Shown here: positions 1-7,782 of the stretch, in pieces
How the letters are laid out: every line of letters begins with the position of its first letter
How positions within the stretch are numbered: position 1 is the first letter of the stretch
Source of the DNA: Paludibacter sp.
Lineage (GTDB): Bacteria > Bacteroidota > Bacteroidia > Bacteroidales > Paludibacteraceae
Direction: 5' to 3'
Assembly (NCBI RefSeq): GCF_009712605.1
Contig: NZ_WASO01000003.1
Location: 176,523-240,522 of the forward strand
DNA: 64,000 bases
Position numbers and translations under genes: made by a program
The notes under the pieces: generated by a model
Database searches by the model: none
Told to the model about the DNA's origin: nothing
What the model saw: the letters and a program-made list of their open reading frames with translations, nothing else

Positions 1-671
1 TCGCTGTTTTCAACGGTTACGCTTACGGATAAATTATGATTCTCAACGGCAAATGCGTCAACCGAAGGTTTGGTGAGTGTTCCTTTCAGCCCGTTTGCAG
101 CAAGATAAGCAGCCAGGTCGCGGGCTACACCGAAGTGTGATGCAGCATCCACACGGTTGGGAGTGATGTCGACTTCCAGCACATAGTCGTCTTTGACGTT
201 GTAATATTCTTTGGCGGGTGTGCCCACAACCGCGTCGGCAGGCAGTACGATGATACCGTCGTGGCTGGTTCCGATGCCGATTTCATCTTCGGCACAGATC
301 ATGCCGAACGACTCTTCGCCGCGGATCTTTGAACGTTTGATGGTAAACGACTCTTCGCCCGAATAAAGTACGGTGCCGATAGTGGCAACCACAACCTTCT
401 GACCAGCCGCTACATTAGGCGCGCCGCAAACGATTTTCAGCGGTTCAGCTGCACCCACATTGACGGTGGTTACGTGCAGGTGGTCTGAATTCGGGTGCTC
501 ATCACAAGTGAGCACTTCGCCGATAACCAGCCCTTCGAGGCCGCCTTTGATGGTTTGTACTTTTTCAATGCCACCGGTTTCGAGTCCAATGGAAGTTAAC
601 GCTTTGGATAACTCTTCGGGAGTTAAATCAGTATCAATGTATTGTTTTAGCCAGTTGTAAGAAATGTTCAT
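1..671 (-). CDS. pheT: Phenylalanyl-tRNA synthetase beta subunit, N-terminal part (partial)
   Basis: PheT pairs with PheS to charge tRNA-Phe in the cytoplasm. The window holds the first 223 codons of a protein that is normally about 800 residues; the rest runs off the left edge. The translation starts MNISYNWLKQYIDTDLTPEE, the usual PheT opening. From about residue 45 to 150 it shows the EMAP/OB-fold tRNA-binding domain, with VIGEVLTCDEHPNSDHL and KIRGEESFGMICAEDE. The start is the ATG whose complement ends at 671; no longer in-frame start is needed. The gene is divergent from dut, so the 310 bases between them hold both promoters. Identification is firm because the N-terminal domain is highly conserved. 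Confidence 0.96.
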   Translation of the reverse strand, partial: MNISYNWLKQYIDTDLTPEELSKALTSIGLETGGIEKVQTIKGGLEGLVIGEVLTCDEHPNSDHLHVTTVNVGAAEPLKIVCGAPNVAAGQKVVVATIGTVLYSGEESFTIKRSKIRGEESFGMICAEDEIGIGTSHDGIIVLPADAVVGTPAKEYYNVKDDYVLEVDITPNRVDAASHFGVARDLAAYLAANGLKGTLTKPSVDAFAVENHNLSVSVTVENS

Positions 672-777
672 TGCAAAAACTATGCTTATAAATGTGGTTT
701 ATTTCTCATTATATCAAACGAATAGTGTTTTCCTTAGAGAAATAAAAGGTGATTTGTGATTTTTTTAAATGGAACTG

Positions 778-785
778 CAAATGTA
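778..785 (-). promoter_or_regulatory. Candidate -7 box upstream of pheT
   Basis: On the minus strand this reads TACATTTG, a match to the Bacteroidetes -7 consensus TAnnTTTG. It lies about 107 bases before the pheT start. No convincing -33 TTTG was found at the expected distance. The rest of the 672-981 gap shows no gene; an AT-rich 68-codon open frame there has no recognisable features. Confidence 0.35.
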
Positions 786-919
786 CATTTTTTGCACTAA
801 AAACCGGAAGATTTTGTGTGAAAAACGCTGACAAATACGATTTTGGTGAGTTTAGCCTCTGTTTTTTCATTGCTTTTTTGCAGTTTAGTGGTTTGGCTGC
901 GATGCTATAAGTCAATGGA

Positions 920-953
920 TTGTCGCTCGTTCACAAAAAAACTCGTATCTTCG
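920..953 (+). promoter_or_regulatory. Candidate promoter of dut
   Basis: TTG at 920-922 and TATCTTCG at 946-953 resemble the Bacteroidetes -33/-7 pair, with one mismatch in the -7 box (C for T) and a rather long 23-base spacer. The dut start lies 28 bases downstream. This is a modest match. Confidence 0.35.
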
Positions 954-981
954 TAGCTCAAAACCGAACCTCTTACAGACT

Positions 982-1416
982 ATGAAAATTAAGATCGTAA
1001 ATCAATCGAAACATCCTTTGCCTCAGTATGCTACCTCCCTTTCTGCCGGAGTAGATCTCCGCGCTAATCTTGACGAACCGGTTACCATGCTTCCGCTGGA
1101 ACGCAAATTGATTCCTACCGGATTGTTCATAGAATTGCCCGAAGGTTATGAGGCTCAGATTCGTCCGCGCAGTGGTTTGGCTATCAAAAAAGGGATTACT
1201 GTATTGAACTCACCGGGTACGATTGATGCCGATTACCGTGGCGAAATTTGTGTGATTCTGGTTAATCTTTCTAACGAACCGTTTGTAATCGAAGACGGCG
1301 AGCGTATCTGCCAGATGGTGATTGCTGCTCACGAACAAGCCGAATGGATCGAAGCTGAAGAACTTTCGGAAACAGATCGTGGTGCCGGAGGTTTCGGACA
1401 TACAGGGAAACATTAA
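982..1416 (+). CDS. dut: Deoxyuridine 5'-triphosphate nucleotidohydrolase (dUTPase)
   Basis: Trimeric cytoplasmic enzyme that splits dUTP to dUMP and pyrophosphate, keeping uracil out of DNA and feeding dTMP synthesis. At 144 residues it has the normal length for the family. All five dUTPase motifs are visible in order: AGVDLRA (22-28), [11 protein letters not shown] (61-71), [11 protein letters not shown] (79-89), RICQMVI (108-114) and the glycine-rich C-terminal lid [10 protein letters not shown] (133-142). It starts at the ATG at 982, just after a promoter-like site. It is followed on the same strand by the AlbA_2 gene after 88 bases. Nothing unusual. Confidence 0.97.
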   Translation: MKIKIVNQSKHPLPQYATSLSAGVDLRANLDEPVTMLPLERKLIPTGLFIELPEGYEAQIRPRSGLAIKKGITVLNSPGTIDADYRGEICVILVNLSNEPFVIEDGERICQMVIAAHEQAEWIEAEELSETDRGAGGFGHTGKH

Positions 1417-1442
1417 CAAATCCCAGAATCTAAAAGTTCCAC

Positions 1443-1496
1443 AATTCCAGGCAAGCTTAGTTTCGTTTGGGATGTTGAAATACTGAACCTTGAAAT
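1443..1496 (+). repeat. Left copy of a 54-bp imperfect direct repeat
   Basis: This stretch aligns without gaps to 2853-2906, with 39 of 54 bases identical by hand count. The best conserved parts are AATTCCAG at its start, GTTTGG, and TGAAATACTGAAC near its end. The two copies flank the AlbA_2 gene, each ending just before the start codon of the next gene. Origin unknown; it may mark an insertion or belong to a family of spacer sequences in this genome. Confidence 0.7.
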
Positions 1497-1504
1497 AGAC
1501 AGGA

Positions 1505-2851
1505 ATGCCAGAATCGAACAGGATAGAATACAAACTGGAACTTACCGATAATTTGGAGAAAGAGGTGGTTGCCTTTCTGAATTACCGGGAGGGAGGCTTT
1601 ATCTATCTTGGCGTCGACGATTCGGGCAATTCCATTGGATTGAAAGACATTGACGGAGACCAGCTCAAGGTGAAAGACAGGCTGAAAAATAACATCTTAC
1701 CATCCTGTATGGGTCTGTTTGATGTGGTTGTTGAAAAAAGAGCTGGCGTTGATATCCTGAAAATTATTGTGGCCGGAGGCAGCGAGAAACCTTACTTTCT
1801 GAAAAAATACGGCATGACCGAAAAAGGATGCTTTATCCGTACGGGCAGTGCTGCCGAGCCTATGCCTCAACAGATGATAGAGGAATTGTTTTCGCGCCGG
1901 ACTCGCAATTCTATTGGCAAAATTGTCTCCAACCGTCAGGATCTGAGTTTTGAGCAATTGAAGATATATTACGAGAGTAAGGGCATTGTATTGAATGACA
2001 AGTTTGCCCGGAATCTGGAATTGCTGACGGCAGATGGTAAACTGAATTACGTGGCTTATCTGATGTCTGACGAAAACGGATTGTCCATAAAAGTGGCAAA
2101 ATATGCCGGTACGGATCGCGTAAACTTAATTGAAAATAACGAATATGGCTATTGTTCTCTAATCAAGGCGACAAAGCAAGTGCTTGATAAATTGGAACTT
2201 GAAAACAGGACAGCTGCTAAAATCACATCAAAGGAACGACTTGAATCCCGTTTGTGGGATCCCATTGCCATTCGCGAAGCAGTTGTTAATGCGATGGTGC
2301 ATAACGATTATTCGGGAGAAATTCCACCGAAATTCGAGATTTTCTCCGATAGATTGGAGATTACTTTTGCCGGTAGTTTGCCGGAAGGAATTGACCGTGA
2401 AGAGTTTTTTGAAGGGATTTCCGTGCCACGCAATAAAGAGATCATGCGGATATACAAAGACCTTGAAATGGTGGAACAGTTGGGCTCAGGAGTTCCCCGT
2501 ATTTTGCAGGCGTATCCGAAAGATTGCTTCAAATTTACCTCTCATTTTCTTCGCATGACATTTCCTGTTGTAGGTGGACAGAAAGGTGGACAGAAAATCT
2601 TGTCAGATAGGCAACAAACTATATTATCCCTTATTTCCGAAAATTCTCATATTACCCGCAAGGAACTATCTGTACAGTTAAATATCAATGAGTCTGTTGT
2701 TTCAAAGCATATTAATACTTTGAAATCGTATGGTTTATTGAGGCGGGAGGGTACGTTTAATGGTTATTGGGTGGTGTCTGATTCACCTGCGGAAGATGTT
2801 GCAGGTGGACAAACAGGTGGACAAACAGGTGGACAAACAGACAAACATTAA
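1505..2851 (+). CDS. AlbA_2 (Schlafen AAA_4-type) regulator with C-terminal winged helix
   Basis: Putative ATP- or nucleic-acid-binding transcriptional regulator, 448 residues. Residues about 5-130 match the AlbA_2 domain, with an EYK..E opening, LNYREGGFIYLGVDDSGNSIG (spread over 25-45) and a following acidic region. Around 255-275 is AIREAVVNAMVHNDYS, the HATPase_c_4-like part usual in this family. Residues about 385-440 look like a winged helix-turn-helix (ITRKELSVQLNINESVV). Two glutamine-rich repeats interrupt the end: GGQKGGQK before the wHTH and GGQTGGQTGGQT at the very C-terminus, encoded by exact 12-bp DNA repeats. Members occur as stand-alone regulators and sometimes near defence genes; the target is unknown. 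It sits between housekeeping genes and is flanked by direct repeats, which hints at later insertion. Confidence 0.85.
   Translation: MPESNRIEYKLELTDNLEKEVVAFLNYREGGFIYLGVDDSGNSIGLKDIDGDQLKVKDRLKNNILPSCMGLFDVVVEKRAGVDILKIIVAGGSEKPYFLKKYGMTEKGCFIRTGSAAEPMPQQMIEELFSRRTRNSIGKIVSNRQDLSFEQLKIYYESKGIVLNDKFARNLELLTADGKLNYVAYLMSDENGLSIKVAKYAGTDRVNLIENNEYGYCSLIKATKQVLDKLELENRTAAKITSKERLESRLWDPIAIREAVVNAMVHNDYSGEIPPKFEIFSDRLEITFAGSLPEGIDREEFFEGISVPRNKEIMRIYKDLEMVEQLGSGVPRILQAYPKDCFKFTSHFLRMTFPVVGGQKGGQKILSDRQQTILSLISENSHITRKELSVQLNINESVVSKHINTLKSYGLLRREGTFNGYWVVSDSPAEDVAGGQTGGQTGGQTDKH
2573..2596 (+). repeat. Two tandem 12-bp units inside the AlbA_2 gene
   Basis: GGTGGACAGAAA occurs twice back to back and encodes GGQKGGQK between the HATPase-like part and the winged helix. 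It resembles the units at the end of the same gene. Confidence 0.85.
2802..2837 (+). repeat. Three tandem 12-bp units at the 3' end of the AlbA_2 gene
   Basis: CAGGTGGACAAA is repeated exactly three times and then decays. It encodes GGQTGGQTGGQT just before the stop. Because the unit is 12 bp, copy-number change would keep the frame and only alter tail length. Confidence 0.9.
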
Positions 2852-2852
2852 A

Positions 2853-2906
2853 AATTCCAGACTGAATCGATCTTGTTTGGAATACTGAAATACTGAACTT
2901 TGGAAT
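2853..2906 (+). repeat. Right copy of the 54-bp imperfect direct repeat
   Basis: Partner of 1443-1496 (39 of 54 bases shared, no gaps). It fills nearly all of the gap between the AlbA_2 stop and the kdsB start and ends one base before the kdsB ATG. Confidence 0.7.
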
Positions 2907-2907
2907 T

Positions 2908-3678
2908 ATGAATTTAAATTTCATCGGAATCATTCCGGCACGATACGCCTCGACGCGTTTTCCGGGCAAGCCGCTTGCCGATATTGCCGGCAAAAGCATG
3001 ATTCAACGGGTGTACGAGCAGACCTCGCTGGCGCTCGATGCGGTGGTGGTGGCTACCGACGATCAACGAATTTTCGATGCTGTGCTTGCTTTCGGTGGTA
3101 AAGCGGTGATGACGTCCGACCAGCACAAAAGCGGTACCGATCGTTGCTACGAAGCACTGACCAAAGCGGAAGGCGAATTTGACGTGGTAATCAATATTCA
3201 GGGCGACGAGCCGTTTGTGAAACCCGAACAGATTGAAGAGCTGAAAGCCTGCTTCAATGATGCTTCGACCCAGATTGCCACGTTGGTGAAACCTTTCTCT
3301 GCCGATGACGATTTTGAGGTGCTGTTCAATGCAAATTCTCCGAAGGTGGTCTTCAATGCCAATCGCGAGGCGCTTTATTTCAGCCGTTCCGTTATTCCAT
3401 ACTATCGCAATGCTCCGCATACCGAATGGTTAAAGAAGCAAACTTATTACAAACATATTGGCATGTATGCTTATCGTGCGCAGGTGTTGGGCGCAGTAAC
3501 AAAATTGCCGCAATCACCGCTCGAACTGGCCGAATCGCTCGAACAACTCCGCTGGCTCGAAAACGGTTACCGGATTAAGGTCGGCATCACCGACACTGAA
3601 ACCATTGCCATCGATACTCCCGAGGATTTGAAACGGGCTAACGAGTGGTTTTTGAATAGAGCAAAGAGCCAAGAATAA
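2908..3678 (+). CDS. kdsB: 3-deoxy-manno-octulosonate cytidylyltransferase (CMP-KDO synthetase)
   Basis: Activates KDO with CTP to CMP-KDO for the inner core of lipopolysaccharide; cytoplasmic. At 256 residues it has the family's usual length. The N-terminus carries the nucleotide-binding pattern IIPARYASTRFPGKPLADI (8-26). VVVATDDQRIF follows, and NIQGDEPFVKPEQIE (about 96-110) is the conserved metal and CMP-binding region. The C-terminal LAESLEQLRWLENG is also typical. The last residues, NRAKSQE, are encoded by the first unit of a near-repeat (AAAGAGCCAAGA twice at about 3663-3688) that continues into the spacer, so the tail may have been set by spacer DNA. It is followed by purB after 77 bases. 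Confidence 0.96.
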   Translation: MNLNFIGIIPARYASTRFPGKPLADIAGKSMIQRVYEQTSLALDAVVVATDDQRIFDAVLAFGGKAVMTSDQHKSGTDRCYEALTKAEGEFDVVINIQGDEPFVKPEQIEELKACFNDASTQIATLVKPFSADDDFEVLFNANSPKVVFNANREALYFSRSVIPYYRNAPHTEWLKKQTYYKHIGMYAYRAQVLGAVTKLPQSPLELAESLEQLRWLENGYRIKVGITDTETIAIDTPEDLKRANEWFLNRAKSQE

Positions 3679-3710
3679 AGAGCCAAGACATCCCGCTCGT
3701 AACTTAAATT

Positions 3711-3738
3711 GTAAATTGTAACCCCGATAGCTATCGGG
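3711..3738 (+). repeat. Compound spacer element: GTAAAT-type string plus palindrome
   Basis: GTAAATTGTAAC is joined directly to the perfect 16-bp palindrome CCCGATAGCTATCGGG (3723-3738). The same 28 bases, with one difference, recur inverted at 35589-35616 upstream of polA. It lies 17 bases before the purB start codon. It could form a hairpin in RNA or be a protein site; no T-run follows, so it is not a terminator. Confidence 0.85.
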
Positions 3739-3755
3739 AAAATCGTAAATATAAA

Positions 3756-5099
3756 ATGACATTATCTCCTCTTTTTGCCATCTCACCTGTCGATGGCCGT
3801 TATCGTTCGAAAGCAGAACCGTATGCTGCTTATTTTTCAGAGTATGCCCTGATCCGTTACCGCGTTCGGGTGGAAGTAGAATATTTCATCGCGCTTTGCA
3901 AATTGCCGCTGGAACAGCTGAAGGATGTAGATGCTTCCGTTTTTCCTGCGTTGCAGAAGATATACACCGACTTTACCGAAGAGGATGCACAACGCATCAA
4001 AACCATCGAGCAGACCACCAACCACGACGTGAAAGCGGTGGAATATTTCTTGAAAGAGAAATTCGACCTGTTGGGACTTCAGGATCATAAAGAGTTTATC
4101 CACTTCGGATTGACTTCGCAGGATATTAACAACACATCGGTGCCGCTTTCGGTAAAAGAGGCGCTCGAAAATGTCTTTTATCCCGAAGCCGAAAAGGTGG
4201 TTGCCACTTTGCAAAAAATGGCCGACGACTGGAAAGATATTTCAATGCTGGCCAAGACTCACGGTCAACCGGCATCACCTACACGTTTGGGCAAAGAGAT
4301 CATGGTGTTTGTGTACCGCCTCGAAGAACAGTTGAAACAATTGAAGGCTGTACCTCTGTCGGCAAAGTTCGGCGGCGCAACCGGTAACCTCAACGCACAC
4401 CACGTGGCTTATCCTCACCACGACTGGAAAGCCTTCGGTAATAAGTTTGTAAGCGAATCACTCGGTTTGCAGCGTGAACAATGGACAACCCAGATCTCTA
4501 ACTACGATAATCTGGCAGCCGTGTTCGACGGCGTGAAGCGTTTCAATACCATTCTGCTCGACTTGTGCCGCGATATCTGGACCTATGTTTCGATGGAATA
4601 TTTCAAACAACGTATCAAGGCCGGAGAAGTTGGTTCGTCGGCTATGCCGCACAAGGTGAACCCGATCGACTTTGAAAACGCCGAAGGAAATCTGGGCATC
4701 GCCAATGCTATTCTGGAACATTTGTCGGTGAAATTGCCGGTGTCCCGTTTGCAGCGTGACCTGACCGACTCTACTGTGTTGCGCAACGTGGGTGTACCTT
4801 TTGCTCACTCGATGATTGCCACTCAAAGTATTCTGAAGGGATTGGGTAAACTGTTGCTGAACGAAGATGCGCTTCACCGCGATCTGGAACACAACTGGGC
4901 GGTAGTGGCCGAAGGTATTCAGACGATTTTGCGCCGCGAGGCTTATCCTTCCCCCTACGAAGCGTTGAAAGCACTTACCCGTACCAACGAAGCCATCACC
5001 GAAAGTTCTATCAAGGCGTTTATCGAAACGCTTGACGTGAACGAAGCGGTGAAAAGTGAGTTGCGGGCCATTACCCCGTTCAATTATACGGGAGTATGA
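3756..5099 (+). CDS. purB: Adenylosuccinate lyase
   Basis: Catalyses two purine steps: cleavage of SAICAR to AICAR and of adenylosuccinate to AMP, each releasing fumarate. It works as a cytoplasmic homotetramer. The 447-residue protein begins SPVDGRYRSKAEPYAAYFSE, typical of the PurB type found in E. coli. HFGLTSQDINNTS (about 111-123), KTHGQPASPT (about 168-177) and the mobile signature loop SSAMPHKVNPIDFENAEGN (about 293-311) are the three conserved regions forming the composite active site; the His after HFG and the loop Ser are the acid/base pair known for the family. The start is the ATG at 3756. The gene is complete and ordinary. Confidence 0.97.
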   Translation: MTLSPLFAISPVDGRYRSKAEPYAAYFSEYALIRYRVRVEVEYFIALCKLPLEQLKDVDASVFPALQKIYTDFTEEDAQRIKTIEQTTNHDVKAVEYFLKEKFDLLGLQDHKEFIHFGLTSQDINNTSVPLSVKEALENVFYPEAEKVVATLQKMADDWKDISMLAKTHGQPASPTRLGKEIMVFVYRLEEQLKQLKAVPLSAKFGGATGNLNAHHVAYPHHDWKAFGNKFVSESLGLQREQWTTQISNYDNLAAVFDGVKRFNTILLDLCRDIWTYVSMEYFKQRIKAGEVGSSAMPHKVNPIDFENAEGNLGIANAILEHLSVKLPVSRLQRDLTDSTVLRNVGVPFAHSMIATQSILKGLGKLLLNEDALHRDLEHNWAVVAEGIQTILRREAYPSPYEALKALTRTNEAITESSIKAFIETLDVNEAVKSELRAITPFNYTGV

Positions 5100-5129
5100 T
5101 TTTGATTATCAAATACAAACAATACATCT

Positions 5130-6968
5130 GTGAATAAATTTCTTCAAATTCTTATCCGGTTTATACCCCCGTATAAGAAATATGTAGTGGGCAGTATCGG
5201 GAGTAACTTTCTTTCGGCGCTGTTTACTTTGTTTTCTTTCGGTGCAATTATACCTATCCTGCAAATTCTTTTCGGGATCGAAAGCGCTACTTACTCTTAC
5301 AAAGCATGGAGCTTTAATAATTCCATGAGCGAAATAGGAGCAGCGCTGAAGAATAACGTTTTCTGGTATATATCGGATACGATTCAGAGACAGGGAGCTA
5401 TTACAACCCTTGCTTTTCTGGGCTTGTTCTTAATCATCGCAACCATGCTGAAGACCGGTTTTTCGTTTTTGGCAAGTTACTATACAGTACCTATTCGTAC
5501 AGGGGTTTTGCGTGATTTACGCCGCGATATTTATGCCAAGATACTAAGTCTTCCCATTGGGTTCTTTTCTGAAGAACGCAAAGGAGATATTATGTCTCGT
5601 ATGACAGGCGATGTGGGTGAAATTGAGAACTCGGTGATCAGTTCGCTCGACATGATCTTCAAGAATCCGATTTTGATACTGGTTTATGTTGTTACTCTGT
5701 TTTCTCTCAGCTGGGAGTTAACCCTGTTTGTAATGGTGCTGTTGCCGATAAGTGGCTATTTGATTGGTATGGTGGGGAAAAAGCTGAAAGCCAGGTCACT
5801 GGTCGGGCAACAACAATTAGGGCAGTTGCTTTCACAGATAGAAGAAACTCTTGGTGGTTTGCGTATTATCAAAGCGTTCAATGCCGAAGATAAGGTGAAA
5901 GCACGGTTTGCTCAGATCAACGAAGCGTTGCGACATACCAATCTTCGCATCAACAGTCGCTATTTATTGGCACACCCCATGAGCGAATTTTTGGGAACAG
6001 TAGTGATTGCTATCCTGCTTTGGTTTGGCGGTATGTTGATCTTGACGCACCATAGCAGTATTACAGCACCGACTTTTATTTACTATCTGGTTGTTTTTTA
6101 CAGTATTATCAATCCGGCAAAAGATCTGTCGAAAGCAGTTTATAGTATTCAGAAAGGGTTGGCATCGCTGGAGCGTGTGGATAAAATCCTCAAAGCTGAA
6201 AACACGATGAAGGAAGCCACCGAACCTAAAAAGCTGGATGCATTTCGGGATAAAGTTGAATATAAAAATGTATGGTTCAAATATAAGAATGACTGGGTAC
6301 TGCAGGAAATTAATGTTACAGTAGAAAAAGGAAAAACCGTAGCGTTGGTTGGACAGTCGGGTTCTGGTAAGTCTACTTTCGTCGACCTTTTGCCCCGTTT
6401 TTATGATGTAGATAAAGGCGATATCATGATCGACGGAGTAAACATTAAAGATACCAGCTTGTACAACTTGCGGGCATTGATGGGTAACGTGAATCAGGAG
6501 GCTATTCTGTTTAACGATACTTTCTTCAACAATATCACATTCGGGGTGGAGAATGCTACGATGGAGCAGGTGATTGAAGCTGCCAAAATTGCCAATGCTC
6601 ACGAATTTATAATGGCTACAGAAAAAGGCTATGATACCAACATTGGAGATCGGGGAGGGCGGCTTTCCGGAGGACAGCGCCAACGTGTCAGCATTGCCCG
6701 GGCTATTCTGAAAAATCCGCCGATTCTTATTTTGGATGAGGCTACCTCTGCTCTCGATACCGAATCGGAACGCCTGGTGCAGGATGCCATCGAGAACCTG
6801 ATGAAGAATCGTACGTCTATTGTGATTGCTCACCGCTTGTCAACAATTAAGCGTGCCGACGAAATTTGCGTGATGCACGAAGGGCGCATCGTGGAGCGCG
6901 GCAAGCACGACGAACTGATCGTTCTCGACGGTTATTACAAAAAGCTGTGTGATATGCAGTCGTTCTGA
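5130..6968 (+). CDS. ABC transporter, exporter type (MsbA-like, fused membrane and ATPase domains)
   Basis: Inner-membrane half-transporter of 612 residues; homodimers of this type flip lipids, lipid A precursors or drugs. Residues 1 to about 340 are the six-helix membrane domain, with hydrophobic stretches near 20-45, 88-110, 178-205 and 280-310. The ATPase half carries Walker A GQSGSGKST (about 407-415), the signature LSGGQRQR (about 511), Walker B ILILDEATSALD and the switch His in IAHRLST. It starts with GTG at 5130, 30 bases after purB; no better ATG lies nearby. Kinship with MsbA fits the nearby kdsB but the substrate cannot be read from sequence. A strong terminator follows. Confidence 0.9.
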   Translation: MNKFLQILIRFIPPYKKYVVGSIGSNFLSALFTLFSFGAIIPILQILFGIESATYSYKAWSFNNSMSEIGAALKNNVFWYISDTIQRQGAITTLAFLGLFLIIATMLKTGFSFLASYYTVPIRTGVLRDLRRDIYAKILSLPIGFFSEERKGDIMSRMTGDVGEIENSVISSLDMIFKNPILILVYVVTLFSLSWELTLFVMVLLPISGYLIGMVGKKLKARSLVGQQQLGQLLSQIEETLGGLRIIKAFNAEDKVKARFAQINEALRHTNLRINSRYLLAHPMSEFLGTVVIAILLWFGGMLILTHHSSITAPTFIYYLVVFYSIINPAKDLSKAVYSIQKGLASLERVDKILKAENTMKEATEPKKLDAFRDKVEYKNVWFKYKNDWVLQEINVTVEKGKTVALVGQSGSGKSTFVDLLPRFYDVDKGDIMIDGVNIKDTSLYNLRALMGNVNQEAILFNDTFFNNITFGVENATMEQVIEAAKIANAHEFIMATEKGYDTNIGDRGGRLSGGQRQRVSIARAILKNPPILILDEATSALDTESERLVQDAIENLMKNRTSIVIAHRLSTIKRADEICVMHEGRIVERGKHDELIVLDGYYKKLCDMQSF

Positions 6969-6990
6969 AAAAAAGCATGTTGATATACAT

Positions 6991-7038
6991 AACAAAGCTA
7001 TTATTTCACAAGGGAGTGAAATAATAGCTTTGTTTTTT
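6991..7038 (+). terminator. Rho-independent terminator after the ABC exporter
   Basis: A perfect 19-bp stem (6991-7009 with 7016-7034), a six-base loop and a run of T's to 7038. This is one of the strongest hairpins in the window and ends the dut-to-ABC run of plus-strand genes. Confidence 0.9.
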
Positions 7039-7041
7039 GTG

Positions 7042-7071
7042 TTGTTTTTAATTAAAAAACTACTATATTTG
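7042..7071 (+). promoter_or_regulatory. Promoter of the 7197 lipoprotein gene
   Basis: TTG at 7042-7044, a 19-base spacer, and TATATTTG at 7064-7071 fit the Bacteroidetes -33/-7 pattern exactly. The expected transcript start falls at the foot of a small hairpin, TTACTGAT (7078-7085) with ATCAGTAA (7094-7101), which would cap the 5' end of the roughly 120-base leader. Confidence 0.65.
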
Positions 7072-7196
7072 CATCGATTACTGATTGTTATCGATCAGTA
7101 AACCTTCCCATTCATCAAATTCCAAAAAACTATTTTACAAAGGGTAAGTTATGTCGTATTCGTACGATTGTTGTTTAATTTTAAAATATTGTGACC

Positions 7197-7700
7197 ATGA
7201 AGAAAATTGTTTTCTCTTATTTGTTGATTTGTTTGGGATTGCTTTCCTGTAGTAAAAACAGCGATGCTGATTTTCAGATTGCATCTCCTTTCAAGGCCAT
7301 GAAAGACAATAACGCTTGGCTTTCGACATCCAGTTGGGCTAACTTCAGTAAGAAGGATGGCACGTTTACAATTACCGGCAATAAGCATGGTCAGATATAC
7401 TATGATGACGAGCAGGTTAGTCTTACCTTTAAATCGTCATCCGTTCAATCGTCAGGCGATGTGAAAGATTTCTCTTCCGATTGGAAATATATTGTTGGTG
7501 GAGATGCAGTTGCTGATTCGTACACTATTGATCCGTCATTTGACAATCAGTTGAAAATAACTAAAATTGATGCCGAAAACAAAACAATTACAGGCACTTT
7601 CGTTGTCAGGATGGTTCGGGATGCACGCCAATCTTCCAAAGGAGAAACTCTTTTATTTAAAAGCGGACAATTCAATCTTTCTTACAGAGTAGTTGATTAA
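7197..7700 (+). CDS. Predicted lipoprotein of unknown function
   Basis: A 167-residue protein with a lipoprotein signal: MKKIVFSYLLICLGLLSC with the lipobox Cys at residue 18, so it is probably anchored in the inner or outer membrane facing the periplasm. I chose the ATG at 7197; a GTG two codons upstream is possible but would only add MT before the signal. The mature part is hydrophilic with short beta-like stretches (TFTITGN, VSLTFKSSSV, TITGTFVVRMVRD) and no cysteine. I do not recognise a family; DUF-type small lipoproteins of this kind are frequent in Bacteroidetes. It has its own promoter and shares a bidirectional terminator with the barrel gene that converges on it. Confidence 0.8.
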   Translation: MKKIVFSYLLICLGLLSCSKNSDADFQIASPFKAMKDNNAWLSTSSWANFSKKDGTFTITGNKHGQIYYDDEQVSLTFKSSSVQSSGDVKDFSSDWKYIVGGDAVADSYTIDPSFDNQLKITKIDAENKTITGTFVVRMVRDARQSSKGETLLFKSGQFNLSYRVVD

Positions 7701-7723
7701 CTCCGTTGATGTTGGCTCCATTT

Positions 7724-7770
7724 AAAAAGCAAGAGAATGTCTCGTTTTCGGGACATTCTCTTGCTTTTTT
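7724..7770. terminator. Bidirectional terminator between convergent genes
   Basis: An 18-bp stem (7724-7741 with 7752-7769) with a run of A's on the left arm and T's on the right. It can end transcription from the lipoprotein gene on the plus strand and the barrel gene on the minus strand. Confidence 0.85.
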
Positions 7771-7782
7771 ACGATAGCGTCA

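Noticed and set aside
709-915. 68-codon minus-strand frame between pheT and dut
   Set aside because: AT-rich with Lys/Ser/Phe-rich product, overlaps the likely pheT promoter, and has no recognisable feature.
2802-2837. Short tandem repeats as a possible CRISPR
   Set aside because: The units are 12 bp, contiguous and without spacers, and they are part of a coding sequence.
5964-6833. 289-codon minus-strand frame opposite the ABC exporter
   Set aside because: Antisense to conserved ATPase motifs; the product resembles no protein family.
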